Origin: Microvirga sp. KLBC 81
GTDB lineage: Bacteria > Pseudomonadota > Alphaproteobacteria > Rhizobiales > Beijerinckiaceae
Direction of reading: 5' to 3'
Length of the DNA stretch: 54,308 nt
Assembly: GCF_003075415.1 (NCBI RefSeq)
Contig: NZ_QDAH01000039.1
Span: forward strand, 1 to 54,308
Shown one piece after another: positions 43,801-52,332 of the stretch. A model generated the notes under the pieces. The model was not told where the DNA came from. It searched no databases and worked only from the letters and a program-made list of their open reading frames with translations. The translations under genes were made by a program, and so were the position numbers. Each line of letters starts with the position of its first letter. The stretch's first letter is position 1.

Positions 43801-46132
43801 CGACTCCTCCCGTCGACTGAGAGGTCCGCAGATGAGCTAGTGCCCAACGAACGTTCGCCGTCCCACGTTGTGTTATGAACTCCTCGACATCCTTGTCCAT
43901 CGACTCGTCATGAAGCCGATCAGCAATGCCCGGCTTGTCGTTTGCAAAGAGCCAGCGGCCCAAGCTGAGCAGATAACCGACGTTGCTCGTGGCGGTGCTC
44001 TCGGCGGCTCCACCCCTGAGGAGCGCCTCCTTAAGCCCGGAAATAAGGAGCGCATCTTTGGCATAAAGCGGCTCCTTGGTGCGACCTACCAACACCCCAT
44101 TTGACTGAGCAGTCTGCAGCGCTGAGGCGCCCAGCACCGCCTCATCCTCTTGGGCATGCAGCGCTAGGATTTCTTCGTGCCCACTGGCCAGCATCATGGC
44201 CTGTGCGTCCAATGATGATGCACTAACCTCATTGGCCCAGGACTGCATTCGCACGCGGCTCCGCGAATTGCCGATTTCATTCGGCTGCCGCCCAATGGCA
44301 ACGCCTCGCGTCGGTCTCGAATTGGCTGAGTCATGCTCATCGTTGAGGATCTCCTCGTCTGACAGGAAGTTGTTCCTGCCTGACGCACCCATCAGCCCGT
44401 CCGCAGCCCTGTGGTGGTCGTGCTGCCAGTTCACGTGATGAAAGCTCGCTTGTGCATCAGGCGCCTGGCGGCGCGCGGTTGGCTCCAGAGGTGACGAAGA
44501 GCGGGGTTCGTCCATGATCCCCCAAAGCTGATCCTGATCGTGACCTTCCGCAGGGAGAACCTCTGGCCAGCCGCCAGCTCTCTGCGAAGCGCTGTGCTGT
44601 GCAGCGCCATCCACGATACGGCTCGGCTCCATGAGCGCCGCATCTTTTGGATCAAGAGCAGGAGAAATATAGCGCCGAGGCTGCACCGCCGAGGCGCCCA
44701 GCATAGCGCCACCGCTTGGCGCGAGGTTGTCTTCGTGCTCTGCCTCCGATGGCGATACGCTCAGTTGATGGGTGGGGGCCAGCCTCGGCAGGCGACCGCC
44801 TAAGCTGCTGATTTCGCTAAGCTGCCGCTCAATGATAGCTCGCTGCGGATTGTTTAGGCCGCTCAGCCTTTTCGCTGGGCTCGCCTGCGCTGCGTCACGC
44901 TCCTCGTCGATGAGGACCCCGTCTGCGAGGAGATCGCTGCTAGCAAACGCACCGGTCAGCTCGTCCGGAACCCAATGGTCGTCGCGGGGCAAGTTCAAGT
45001 CACGAAAGGACCCTCCGGCATCCGCTGCCTGTTGATGGTGCGCGATTGTCTCGAGAGGTGGCGAGGAGCTGCGTCCGTCCATTGTCTCTAAAAGCAGATC
45101 ATGCTGGTTCGCAGGCAGAGTCTCCGGCCAGCTGATAGCTCCGGTCGACCCGCTGTGCTGCGCAGTCGCGGCCCAGGTCCGTCTCGGCTCGGCGCGAACC
45201 GCGTCTTCGAGATCAGGAACGGGGCGAATATGACGCCGGAGTTCCATCGCTCTAGCACCCGCCGGCGACCTCAGGAGATGAGCCAGTGCGGCCCCGGCTT
45301 TGCTGCGGCCACGGGAGTCCGCCTCCTTATACCGGCTGACATCTTCATCCAGGGAGTCGTGGCCAAGTCGAGCAGCAATGCCGGGCTTATCGTTTTCACG
45401 GAGGTAATCACTGAAATCGGTAAGAAGAGTTGCATAGGTCCTGGCGGTGTTGGCGGTGTCTGGCGCTGCTTCTTCCTTGTACCTTTTGATGAGATCCGCA
45501 TCCTGGGGATAGGGATTCAGCTCAACCCGGCTTGCAATTGGCGCGATGCCGCCCGGCGATTGGGAGGCTCGAAGATGATCCAGTGGCGTAGCGACGGCCT
45601 GCCCCTCCTGCTTGCCGAACTCCTGGGCATCCTTGTCCAGCGACTTGTCGTAAAGCCGGGCAGCAATGCCCGGCTTTACGTTCTTTACGAGCCAATGCCC
45701 CAATCTGAGAAGACAAAGTACATTGCGCCTGACGGTGCGCTCGGAGGCCCCAGCCTTGATGAGTGCCGGCCTCAGCCCCTCAATAAGAGACGCATCTTCG
45801 GAATAAACAGGATCCAGGCTGCGACCTGCGAAAACCAAATTTGCATAGCCGGGCGGCCGCGCCGACGCATTCAGCATCGTTCCACCGCCTTGACCGTGCG
45901 GAGCCGGCGTATATGGATGCCCGCTCGCCCGCATGATGGGCCGCGCCTCAGAACGCGATGCATCCGCTTGATGGGCGCGGACCTGCATGAGCACGGGAGC
46001 GGACGGGACAGCGACCTCGCTCAGCTGCCGCTGAAAGGTCGCCGCCTCTGCCGACGAGTCGGCCGGAGAGGCATCTTGCGCGTCCACGCTATCCGTTTGT
46101 TGACGCGCCCGATTCATTGAGACGAAGTTCAT
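40832..46132 (-). CDS. nopD: NopD-like effector, C48/Ulp1-type deSUMOylating protease
   Basis: A 1766-residue protein with a C-terminal Ulp1/XopD-type cysteine protease: His1662 (GTHWSLLFVD), Asp1682 (AYHYDSILG), Gln1711/1712 (AEQQNDYDCG) and nucleophile Cys1717 (DCGVFVVDG). Such proteases remove SUMO from host nuclear proteins. Residues about 105-1380 contain seven units of 90-100 residues (KPGIAARLxDxSLDxD signature), and residues about 1500-1610 contain three DLNAPTP units, the DLNxxP form of the EAR repressor motif. The gene follows the 746-residue effector by 270 bp on the same strand; no clear tts box lies in that gap, so it may be read from the upstream box. The region before the start has a protein-like frame in another phase (PSNAGDGSAQVQAHTISAPG), so the annotated N-terminus may be shifted. 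Confidence 0.9.
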   Translation of the reverse strand: MNFVSMNRARQQTDSVDAQDASPADSSAEAATFQRQLSEVAVPSAPVLMQVRAHQADASRSEARPIMRASGHPYTPAPHGQGGGTMLNASARPPGYANLVFAGRSLDPVYSEDASLIEGLRPALIKAGASERTVRRNVLCLLRLGHWLVKNVKPGIAARLYDKSLDKDAQEFGKQEGQAVATPLDHLRASQSPGGIAPIASRVELNPYPQDADLIKRYKEEAAPDTANTARTYATLLTDFSDYLRENDKPGIAARLGHDSLDEDVSRYKEADSRGRSKAGAALAHLLRSPAGARAMELRRHIRPVPDLEDAVRAEPRRTWAATAQHSGSTGAISWPETLPANQHDLLLETMDGRSSSPPLETIAHHQQAADAGGSFRDLNLPRDDHWVPDELTGAFASSDLLADGVLIDEERDAAQASPAKRLSGLNNPQRAIIERQLSEISSLGGRLPRLAPTHQLSVSPSEAEHEDNLAPSGGAMLGASAVQPRRYISPALDPKDAALMEPSRIVDGAAQHSASQRAGGWPEVLPAEGHDQDQLWGIMDEPRSSSPLEPTARRQAPDAQASFHHVNWQHDHHRAADGLMGASGRNNFLSDEEILNDEHDSANSRPTRGVAIGRQPNEIGNSRSRVRMQSWANEVSASSLDAQAMMLASGHEEILALHAQEDEAVLGASALQTAQSNGVLVGRTKEPLYAKDALLISGLKEALLRGGAAESTATSNVGYLLSLGRWLFANDKPGIADRLHDESMDKDVEEFITQRGTANVRWALAHLRTSQSTGGVVPIAGRADLTPYPEDGTLIKEYKKQAVTAGTSNTAKTYATVLTDFSHYLRANNKPGIAARLHEETWNADEPLNEAIKRYKDAGGHKSIGAALDHLRAGARKLNGPPFYFEDAPLISGLQDALVKAGYKEITAETNYARPLRRFSRWLVANNKPGIAARLNDESLGSDAAMFDKSRRRPVLTALDRLRASQSAGGVASITDRAGGIEAAAKQGRSQPAFSWPAVLSEGDDQDLFFGTVDEAGASSCLQPPRHGLALDPTESLRPSNWRHHDHELTDERHRNTLVPGAQIRISDEHDTGELRSAKRQKTLSNPQDVAVERQLMQTPSHQLGASPSQRQAPMPSRAHEYAPAAHPVARHVRDTARQHNALRDAVSWPLVVSKGHAQNQLSVMVEGSPSRSVLVPPEQLPAEDAELLAKFRVDAEQRKITPGAINNSVYGLGAFVRWLQANNKGPLASRLRDGSSLDEEISAYRSPGRDPQNRLKSVMNHLRRLLRGGEGAEAPEPRVLGRPRHLVPHPEDAPLIEGALGQALKALRTPTAALRQSAQQRATRLRALSAWLKANGRGTITGRLNGSSKEQLTLDNDVVAFQRTGGRVVGPDLSHLRSYLKLVEANRELGLRAREQPSSPAAQGDRHSGSAQDLPSTPASPSAGAWAWLGEQLQEPASPSRPPSHAKGRLEPSVDLNAPTPSELRDDAHFAPAHPARARSDTCSGLESFVDLNAPTPSELRDDAHFAPTHPARARSDTYAGLEPLIDLNAPTPQELRDDAHYAPFPRTSADAQIGALDPTASSHGRSGLELGATEWLGDEHIHRDYQLLEQWLEENHPDLAARTQLVDPLVAHYQVRLAAVDSDAQRRFQRLIDRNGNDTADFLFLPMNNADRPDQHGTHWSLLFVDRRNRQRPVAYHYDSILGCNEDRAAQLAKRLGLSLRPADMAEQQNDYDCGVFVVDGTRALVSRLAQGERPEHEPLHLDNLRANRQSLQDRLRAHPGLG
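41500..41775 (-). repeat. Tandem 108-bp repeats encoding DLNxxP motifs
   Basis: Three successive 36-residue units, each beginning VDLNAPTPSELRDDAHFAP or a close variant (IDLNAPTPQELRDDAHYAP), nearly identical at DNA level in the two left-hand in-gene neighbours. They lie just before the protease domain of the NopD-like effector. Confidence 0.85.
41990..45825 (-). repeat. Seven divergent about 95-residue helical repeats in the NopD-like protein
   Basis: Each unit starts with a YxxDAxLI-type segment, continues with two to three helices (TYATLLTDFSDYLRENDKPG-like) and ends in GIAARLxxxSLDxDxxxF then ALxHLR. They occur as two pairs plus three single units, separated by low-complexity linkers. 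The four-helix outline recalls the N-terminal core-binding (SAM-like) domain of tyrosine recombinases; this is a fold-level guess. Confidence 0.7.
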
Positions 46133-46402
46133 CTGTACTCACTTTCGAAGCTGAAGGGCCAGGAGCGCTGATCGTATGCGCCTGGACTTGAGCCGACCCA
46201 TCGCCGGCATTTGACGGTTCAGCTGCCAAGTGGAAGGAAGTCGGGGTCACGACGCTCCCGATCGAATTTCGTCGGACCCCGTTGTCGATCTGTTCGAAGG
46301 AGCCCGCGCCGGCTTCGAGCTCATCGAGGATTTCCTCTCGGTGATAACGGTCTGCTTGATGGTGTCACCACAGCGACGCTCTGGCGCGAGACACTCAGGT
46401 AA

Positions 46403-48643
46403 CTACATCCCGAGGCGCGCGAACTGCATCGACGCGTGCTCCGCCTCGGGAAGGGGGTACCACGGGGCGATGCTCAACAACGACTTACAGAATGCAGGCG
46501 TGAGCTTGCCACGGTGAATCACGACGTTCTCGTGACCCATTGCAGCCCGGGCGTTCTGCCACTGCCGATTGTGGCCGCGCTGGTCATTGGACTTGACGTG
46601 GCAAGCGGCGAAGTCGGCATCATCCAGCATCGCCAACTGCCCCGCATGTACCGGACGCTTCGTATGGATGTGCACCCACATCGGGCTTGGCATCGCCCCA
46701 TTGCGCAGCGCTTTGGGCTGCAGCCTGATTTCGAACAGCGTCCCTGGCTCGCCCTTCAAGGCGCGCGGTCGATCCACAGGCGCCAGTTCCTCGGCCGCCC
46801 GGAGCTGTTCAATGTACTTCTGCGACGGAAAGGTGTAGGTCTTCGTGCAATCGATCATGATCGCCGTCTTTCGCGCGTTCAAAGAGTTCGCCTGTCCCTG
46901 CACCTCGGACAACATCGCCTTGAGCCGGACTGTTTTGTCGTGCACTTCGCGCACTTGCGCAGGCGTGAGTAGGCCGCGTCGGCGAGGCTCCTCCAGCGCG
47001 GCTACACAGGCCTCAATCTCGGCGGCCTGCGTCTGCAGGCGCTTAACGACGAGATCCACGACGTGGTCGGCGTCCTCGGGCTTCATCTGGCGCGCTTGCG
47101 AGACGGCGCTTTGCTGAGCCGGCAGATCGAACTGCAGCAGCTCGTCCAAGCGCTTGAGTAATCCGGTCAGTGCTTTCCTGGAGGGCGGAGCCTGCCACAT
47201 CTCCAGATGCCCGGTTGCCGACGATGACGCCCTCGCGTGTGCCTCCTCCGCGCTCGCGAGTTTCTTCGTACCCAGATCCGAGAGTACAATAAGCTTGGCT
47301 GTCGGGGCAGTGTCGGCGTCGCGCCTGGCGAGCTGCGGCTCGGGCAGCCCGGCCGTCGAACTCCCCTCGCCTGCGGCCGGTGTGCGCTTGCCTTTCCCCT
47401 TCCTGCGCGCCGCGTGGCCCTCAGCCACTACGGCAGTATTTTCCAGTATCGCAGCCCGGGCCGGCGGTTCAATCACGGCTGGCATCTTTGGCTGCACTGC
47501 CAGGAGTTGCGTGACTTCGTGGGCGGTGACCCATGCACCTTCCACGATCTGGTCCAACAGTTCCAATGGAAGTTCGGCACCCGTTCCCGCATCCCTTAAC
47601 CTTGCAACAATGCCGTGCACCCCTGACGCAAATTCCGAAAGCCGCTCCATGACTCCTTCTAGAACGGCGCAGTGCTCTGCGTCGAGTGCGCGCCCTTTGC
47701 TGTACAGAACAGCGTCGGACGTCGAGAGGAATGCCGGGAAAACGTCCTCGATGAAGGTTCCCAGCAGATGCACCCGCCCGTTCGCACCCATGAGGATTTC
47801 CCTCACGGCTGGTCCGACCGTGCTCGCCTGAGACTCGATCATAAGTCGCGCGAGAGCGATCCGCGAGTGCAGATACATGCACTTCGTATGAAGTGCCCAG
47901 CCGGTATGCAGGCGTAGTGCCGCCTCTTCGGCCTTCCGCATCTCGGGCGTGGCGCTTGGCAAGTTGGCGGTGGTCGCGCAGACGGACTGCATCCGTTCCG
48001 AGCGCAAGACCTTCTTTCCCCACCACTCCATGCAGGCCAGGTAGTGCTTCGCCACACTGGATACCGCTCGGCTCAGCTGGTCGGGCGGAGCGTTGTCAGC
48101 TCGCATCTTGTCGAGCACGTCTGCTGCTTTCTTCCTGCGCGGCTCCAACTCGTAGATAGTCGCGGTAGCCAGTTTGTTGCATTGGTCCGCCGCATCGAGC
48201 GTCTCATCGCGGAGTCGGCGAGCCTGCTTGTCGGACAGAATGCTACGCGCGGTATCTCGGGGCAGGCTCGCGTAGTAGGCCAGAACTTCCGAGCCTGCCT
48301 TGACGACTTGATCGATCAGCTCTTGCGCCTCCGACGGGTTCCGGGCTTGCGTGGCCGCATTACGACAAGCATCAAGGTCCTCACGCAGACTGCGCATTTT
48401 TCGGTTCGCTGCCTTGATCTCGTCGCCTCTTGGGGCTGCCACACCCGAAGTTGGTGGCTGGCTCACGAGCGGCGCCGTTCTATCGTGAGGCCCAGAGCCC
48501 ATCCGCTCCACGACGGAATCGAACGATTGGCTGCCTTCCCCAGGGGCGGGACCGGGCTCCGGGCCCGAACTGCTCGATCCCCACGTGCTGTCGGCTCCTG
48601 CAGCCCCAACGTGCGATTTCCCAGCTCGGCCAATGCCCGTCAT
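46403..48643 (-). CDS. Large helical type III effector candidate
   Basis: A 746-residue protein with a tts box 45-70 bp upstream and a good SD (GGAGGTGG) before the ATG at 48641-48643; the frame is open upstream to 48766, but that part runs across the tts box. The first about 60 residues are Gly/Ser/Pro-rich (secretion signal type). Residues about 75-380 and 480-620 are strongly helical with Ala/Leu/Arg heptad-like stretches, separated by a basic Lys/Arg linker (AARRKGKGKRTPAAGEG). A conserved-looking C-terminal domain follows (TKTYTFPSQKYIEQLRAAEE, then MWVHIHTKRPVHAGQL). No catalytic motif is recognised. The overall layout recalls XopP/HLK-type effectors of plant pathogens, but I cannot verify that. 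Confidence 0.75.
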   Translation of the reverse strand: MTGIGRAGKSHVGAAGADSTWGSSSSGPEPGPAPGEGSQSFDSVVERMGSGPHDRTAPLVSQPPTSGVAAPRGDEIKAANRKMRSLREDLDACRNAATQARNPSEAQELIDQVVKAGSEVLAYYASLPRDTARSILSDKQARRLRDETLDAADQCNKLATATIYELEPRRKKAADVLDKMRADNAPPDQLSRAVSSVAKHYLACMEWWGKKVLRSERMQSVCATTANLPSATPEMRKAEEAALRLHTGWALHTKCMYLHSRIALARLMIESQASTVGPAVREILMGANGRVHLLGTFIEDVFPAFLSTSDAVLYSKGRALDAEHCAVLEGVMERLSEFASGVHGIVARLRDAGTGAELPLELLDQIVEGAWVTAHEVTQLLAVQPKMPAVIEPPARAAILENTAVVAEGHAARRKGKGKRTPAAGEGSSTAGLPEPQLARRDADTAPTAKLIVLSDLGTKKLASAEEAHARASSSATGHLEMWQAPPSRKALTGLLKRLDELLQFDLPAQQSAVSQARQMKPEDADHVVDLVVKRLQTQAAEIEACVAALEEPRRRGLLTPAQVREVHDKTVRLKAMLSEVQGQANSLNARKTAIMIDCTKTYTFPSQKYIEQLRAAEELAPVDRPRALKGEPGTLFEIRLQPKALRNGAMPSPMWVHIHTKRPVHAGQLAMLDDADFAACHVKSNDQRGHNRQWQNARAAMGHENVVIHRGKLTPAFCKSLLSIAPWYPLPEAEHASMQFARLGM

Positions 48644-48687
48644 ATTCCACCTCCAATCAGGTCGAGAATGCTCAGTCTGCCTGGATA

Positions 48688-48714
48688 GACTGGCTGGCTG
48701 ACGAGTAGCTGACG
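48688..48714 (-). promoter_or_regulatory. tts box upstream of the 746-residue effector
   Basis: Minus-strand GTCAGCTACTCGTCAGCCAG followed by CCAGTC fits the tts-box pattern, ending about 45 bp before the start codon at 48643. Confidence 0.75.
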
Positions 48715-48768
48715 AAGAGCGTTTTTTCCGGATGCACAAGAAAACCCAGATCACCGTGGGTTGCAATT

Positions 48769-49560
48769 CGGATCTGTCGCAACTCTTTCTTTCCTAGCGC
48801 GGGGCTATGGCCCGCACTGGCGGAAGAGGGTGAGGCAGGATGTTCAAAGGTAGGCAATTTGATCGGTCAGTGATCCTGCTCTGCGTCCGATGGTACCTGG
48901 CTTACAATCTGAGCCTGCAAAATCTTGAGGAGATGATGGCGGAGCGCGGTGTTGAGGTCGACCATGCGACGATCCATCGGTGGACGGTGCGCTACGCCCC
49001 GCTCCTTCTCGAACAATTCAACCTCCGCAAGCGGGTCGTCACTCGGAGGTGGCACATCGATGAAACCTATATTAAGGTCCGCGGACGGTGGACCTTTCTC
49101 TACCGCGCCATTGACAGCCACGGTGACACCATTGAGTTCTGGTTCAGCGAGCGACGCAATCTCGCTGCCGCCAAACGCTTCCTGAATAAGGCTCCCAAGC
49201 GACATGGCCGTCACGAGAGGATTGTCATCGACGGCAGCCAGACCAATCGTGAAGCGATCCTGTCCTGTGATACGACAGACAGGCTGCCGGATCGATCACG
49301 ACATCAGCTGAAGCCGATCCGGATTCTCCAGAATCGCTACCTCAATAACCGCATTGAGCAGGATCATCGTGCCATCAAGCGGCGGGTGCGTCCGATGCTT
49401 GGGTTCAAGTCCGTGGACAACGCCCGTGCGATCTTGGGCGGGATCGAGATGGTTCACATGATGCGCAAGGGACAGGCGAAGTATGCCCATAATTGGCAAC
49501 CATCGCTCACCGATCAGTTCGAGCAGCTTGTCGCATAAACATTTCATGCGGCTTTGGTAT
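48769..49560 (+). mobile_element. IS6-family element, right end unclear (IS6-e)
   Basis: The left terminus GGATCTGTCGCAACTC (48769) belongs to the same family as the IS6-a and IS6-d ends. The transposase is intact, but the expected inverted terminus after the stop codon is not visible, so the right end may be truncated near 49560. Confidence 0.65.
48840..49538 (+). CDS. IS6-family transposase, complete (IS6-e)
   Basis: A 232-residue DDE transposase: MFKGRQFDRSVILLCVRWYL, HTH MMAERGVEVDHATIHRWTV, first Asp in RWHIDETYIKVRGRW, second in IVIDGSQTNREAIL, Glu in NNRIEQDHRAIKRR, ending LTDQFEQLVA. No lesion is visible. It is the intact relative of the broken copies at 1430-3343, 34405-35103 and 38139-40592 and could act on their ends in trans. 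Confidence 0.9.
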   Translation: MFKGRQFDRSVILLCVRWYLAYNLSLQNLEEMMAERGVEVDHATIHRWTVRYAPLLLEQFNLRKRVVTRRWHIDETYIKVRGRWTFLYRAIDSHGDTIEFWFSERRNLAAAKRFLNKAPKRHGRHERIVIDGSQTNREAILSCDTTDRLPDRSRHQLKPIRILQNRYLNNRIEQDHRAIKRRVRPMLGFKSVDNARAILGGIEMVHMMRKGQAKYAHNWQPSLTDQFEQLVA

Positions 49561-50388
49561 CTTTCTGTTCTCAGCCATAACTTACGACAAAACCAGGCAA
49601 TAGACCAGTGAACGCCATCTTGGTTGGAATCGTATCAACTGGGGACGATTGTGGAACGCCGCTGAAGTACGGTGTGTATACGCGTGTGTCGTCTGAGCGC
49701 GCGTGGATCATGAATGTGATGTCAAAATCCGGTAACTGAGGCGGCGAGTCGGGATGCGGGCAGGGTGGAAAGTTCACGTGGCCGCGTCTATCCGGCATCG
49801 AACATGTCCTCGGTAATCCGGATGCCCCGCGGATGGAGGTGGCCCTGGTGCGGCAGCCATCGGTGACTGCGGTCATCCTTGGCCAGCACGCCCTGCCGGT
49901 TGAGGTTCTTGCCGCTTCCGGGAGGGTTGATCTCGACGAGTATGTTGAGATCCTGTTCTTCGACGACGTCGTTGATCGCGCGAGGAAACGGATAGCCGTT
50001 TACGAAGATCGGCTGCGGGTCGACCTGAGTGGGAGTTAAGAGCGATGGAGATGCACGACATCCCAATCTACGTGGACAGGCTGATGCCCAAGAACACCTC
50101 TGGCCCTCAATCGAAGGCGGCCAACGCAATTTCATCGGCGGCTTGGCGGCCGTGCGAGACCAATTGAGAGACGAGCACACGAACTTGCTACACGAACTTG
50201 TCACTCGCATAGCTCGCCGCGACCAAACGCAACCTGAGGCTGAAGTTCAGTCAGACTTGCGACAGTTCCTTCTCACAGCGCCTTTCGAGCTCGACGAGGG
50301 GAGCGTCTTGGCAGCATAATGCCGATGAGGCGGCCGCGGTCAAGAAGGTCGAGGCCGTAGTTGCGAGCGGGGGTCGTTGACCGCCCTC
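49561..50388. other. Unassigned remnants between IS6-e and the monooxygenase gene
   Basis: Both strands carry protein-like stretches without a complete gene. Minus: a frame ending at 49788-49790 (VDPQPIFVNGYPFPRAINDV onward) and, after a frame change, a tail with FDITFMIHARSDDTRVYTPY ending at 49571. Plus: MEVALVRQPSVTAVILGQHA to LRVDLSGS (49833-50039), followed seven bases later by a second start. I cannot decide which strand was originally coding. Confidence 0.35.
50045..50319 (+). pseudogene. Unidentified gene, frameshifted
   Basis: The start MEMHDIPIYVDRLMPKNTSG (ATG at 50045, GGGAG upstream) is protein-like but stops early. In the next frame GGQRNFIGGLAAVRDQLRDE, then LLHELVTRIARRDQTQ, continues to a TAA at 50317-50319. 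One frameshift near 50110 joins them. Product unknown. Confidence 0.35.
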
Positions 50389-52332
50389 TCAAACCGCTTC
50401 ATCCGAAGCCTCTAATCGGGAACCAACCTGCGGCACGGTACGGTAGTCACCGAGATCCGCCTCCTTCAACAACTTCCAATAATCCACCAGACGCCAAGGG
50501 CTATTTGTTACGATTCGCCCTCGATCGTTGCGGAAAAAAGTGGACATGCCGGCATGGCTCCAGATCATCTGCTGGTGCATTTGTTGGATCTTTCGGTTGT
50601 AACGTTCATATACATCTTGCCGGCATTCTACTTCGACAAGCGTATTCTCGCCCATCTGGCGCAGAACACTCAGCACGTAATCGATTTGGCTCTCGATTGT
50701 GAAGATGAAGCTGCCGCGATGGCCAAGCGCCGTATTGGGGCCGTAGAGCATGAAGAAATTCGGGAACCCCGGTACAACGGTGCCAAGGTACGCCTGACAG
50801 TCATCATCGTTCCAGACCTCACGTACCGTCCGACCATTGCGTCCGATCACCTGAATCGGAAGTAGATAGCGTGTGGTATCGTAGCCCGAGGCGACGATGA
50901 CAACGTCTGCCCCATGCGTTTCACCATGAATCGTATGGATCGACCTGCCCTCAACACGCGCAGCGGCTTCGTCTACCAGCGTAACATGTGGCTTCAGTAG
51001 GGTTCTGTACCAGCCGTTGTCTAGGAGCATCCGCTTGCCGAACGGCGGGTACGACGGGATGACCTTGGCGACAAGGTCAGGGCGCCCCGCCAGCTGTCCC
51101 TCGATGTATCGTGTGTAAGTCTCGCGGTCGCCGTCGTTGACCGCATTCACGGAACGGTCCGGATGCGGCCAGGCCGGATCCTTCTGCAGGGCCTCGTGCA
51201 CTTCACTGTCGAAAATCCAACTCAGCCGGAGCCTGTACAGCCATTCGTAGTGTGGCACCTCGCGGAACAAGAACTGCACCGGTTCCGGAACCGGCTTTTG
51301 AAATTTCGGGAAGGGCGCCGCCCATTGGCGTGAGCGCTGGAAGATTGTCAAGGCACCCACCCGATCTGCAATGGCGGGAACAACCTGCATTGCCGAAGCC
51401 CCATTGCCAATCACGGCCACGCGTTTACCGTCGAGCGCGACTTCTGGATCCCATTCCGAGGTGTGTACCACCGGGCCGTCGAAGTCGCGCAGGCCCAAAA
51501 CGTTCGGCCATTTCGGCGTGGTGAAACCCCCCACGGCCGAGAGGACAACATTGGTCACGAGGTTTTCTTCCGTACCGTCGGGCAAGCGTAACCGGGAGTG
51601 CCAAGTTAGGCTCTCTTCGTCATAGCGGGTGACCAGGCACTCGGTGCCGTAGCGGATGGAGCTCTCGATCCCAAAGTCGCGGGCAACACGGTTGAAGTAG
51701 TCGTCGATTTCCTTTTGTAACGGGAAGAACTTGCTCCAGTCGCCACTGGCGAAAGTGTAGGAGTAGAGATGCCCGGGCGTGTCCACTCCGCAGCCAGGAT
51801 AGTGATGTGAGTGCCAGACCCCGCCGGTGCTGTCTTGCTTTTCGATCTGGATGTAGGAGATGCCCAATTGTCTTAACCGAACCGCGGCTGCGACACCGGA
51901 CATACCCGCCCCGATGATGAGCACACGAAATCCCTCCGGCAAGGACACCGGATCCGGAATGGCGCCTGAATATCTCCGCAGCTTATGAATCATCATGTCA
52001 GCGTATTCTGGCGGGATAGGCTCGGCCTCCGACACAGTCAGCATGCGGATCAACTCTTCTGCCGATAGGTCCTGCTTGGCGACTTGTGCGCCGCGGCGCC
52101 AAGAGATGATCGCGGCCAGTGCTGCATTGCGGATCTTTGTCTGCAATTCGGCCGCGAGCCCCCCTGAATCGTTGTCGCCCCAGCCACTCTTCACGGGAAC
52201 AAACGGCGGGTTGAGCCAGTACTCCTTTCCTGTGAACTGGTACAGAAGGAGTAGTAAGGTTGGGATATTGGCCGAAGGGAGCGCATCGGCGATGCGTTGG
52301 CGGAACAGGTCGAGGTCCGCAGAGTTAGCCAT
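50389..52332 (-). CDS. Type I Baeyer-Villiger monooxygenase (4-hydroxyacetophenone monooxygenase-like)
   Basis: A 647-residue FAD/NADPH enzyme that inserts oxygen next to a ketone to form an ester. FAD-binding GxGxxG is in VLIIGAGMSGVAAAVRLRQL, the NADPH-binding motif in RVAVIGNGASAMQVVP, and the type I BVMO fingerprint FxGxxxHxxxW(D) in DFDGPVVHTSEWDPE. The N-terminal extension of about 135 residues (FRQRIADALPSANIPTLLLL) and total length match 4-hydroxyacetophenone monooxygenases (about 640) rather than the shorter cyclohexanone type. The ATG at 52332 has AGGAA upstream. It stands alone; a plant or root aromatic ketone as substrate would suit the niche, but this is inference. Confidence 0.88.
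   Translation of the reverse strand: MANSADLDLFRQRIADALPSANIPTLLLLLYQFTGKEYWLNPPFVPVKSGWGDNDSGGLAAELQTKIRNAALAAIISWRRGAQVAKQDLSAEELIRMLTVSEAEPIPPEYADMMIHKLRRYSGAIPDPVSLPEGFRVLIIGAGMSGVAAAVRLRQLGISYIQIEKQDSTGGVWHSHHYPGCGVDTPGHLYSYTFASGDWSKFFPLQKEIDDYFNRVARDFGIESSIRYGTECLVTRYDEESLTWHSRLRLPDGTEENLVTNVVLSAVGGFTTPKWPNVLGLRDFDGPVVHTSEWDPEVALDGKRVAVIGNGASAMQVVPAIADRVGALTIFQRSRQWAAPFPKFQKPVPEPVQFLFREVPHYEWLYRLRLSWIFDSEVHEALQKDPAWPHPDRSVNAVNDGDRETYTRYIEGQLAGRPDLVAKVIPSYPPFGKRMLLDNGWYRTLLKPHVTLVDEAAARVEGRSIHTIHGETHGADVVIVASGYDTTRYLLPIQVIGRNGRTVREVWNDDDCQAYLGTVVPGFPNFFMLYGPNTALGHRGSFIFTIESQIDYVLSVLRQMGENTLVEVECRQDVYERYNRKIQQMHQQMIWSHAGMSTFFRNDRGRIVTNSPWRLVDYWKLLKEADLGDYRTVPQVGSRLEASDEAV

Noticed and set aside
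45101..46120. Plus-strand 339-codon frame in the N-terminal part of the NopD-like gene
   Set aside because: Antisense to the effector coding repeats, no ribosome site, no domain.
46140..46170. Possible tts box just before the NopD-like start (minus strand TTCAGCTTCGAAAGTGAG)
   Set aside because: It lacks the leading G and two central bases of the consensus and lies only about 12 bp before the start codon, too close for a promoter.
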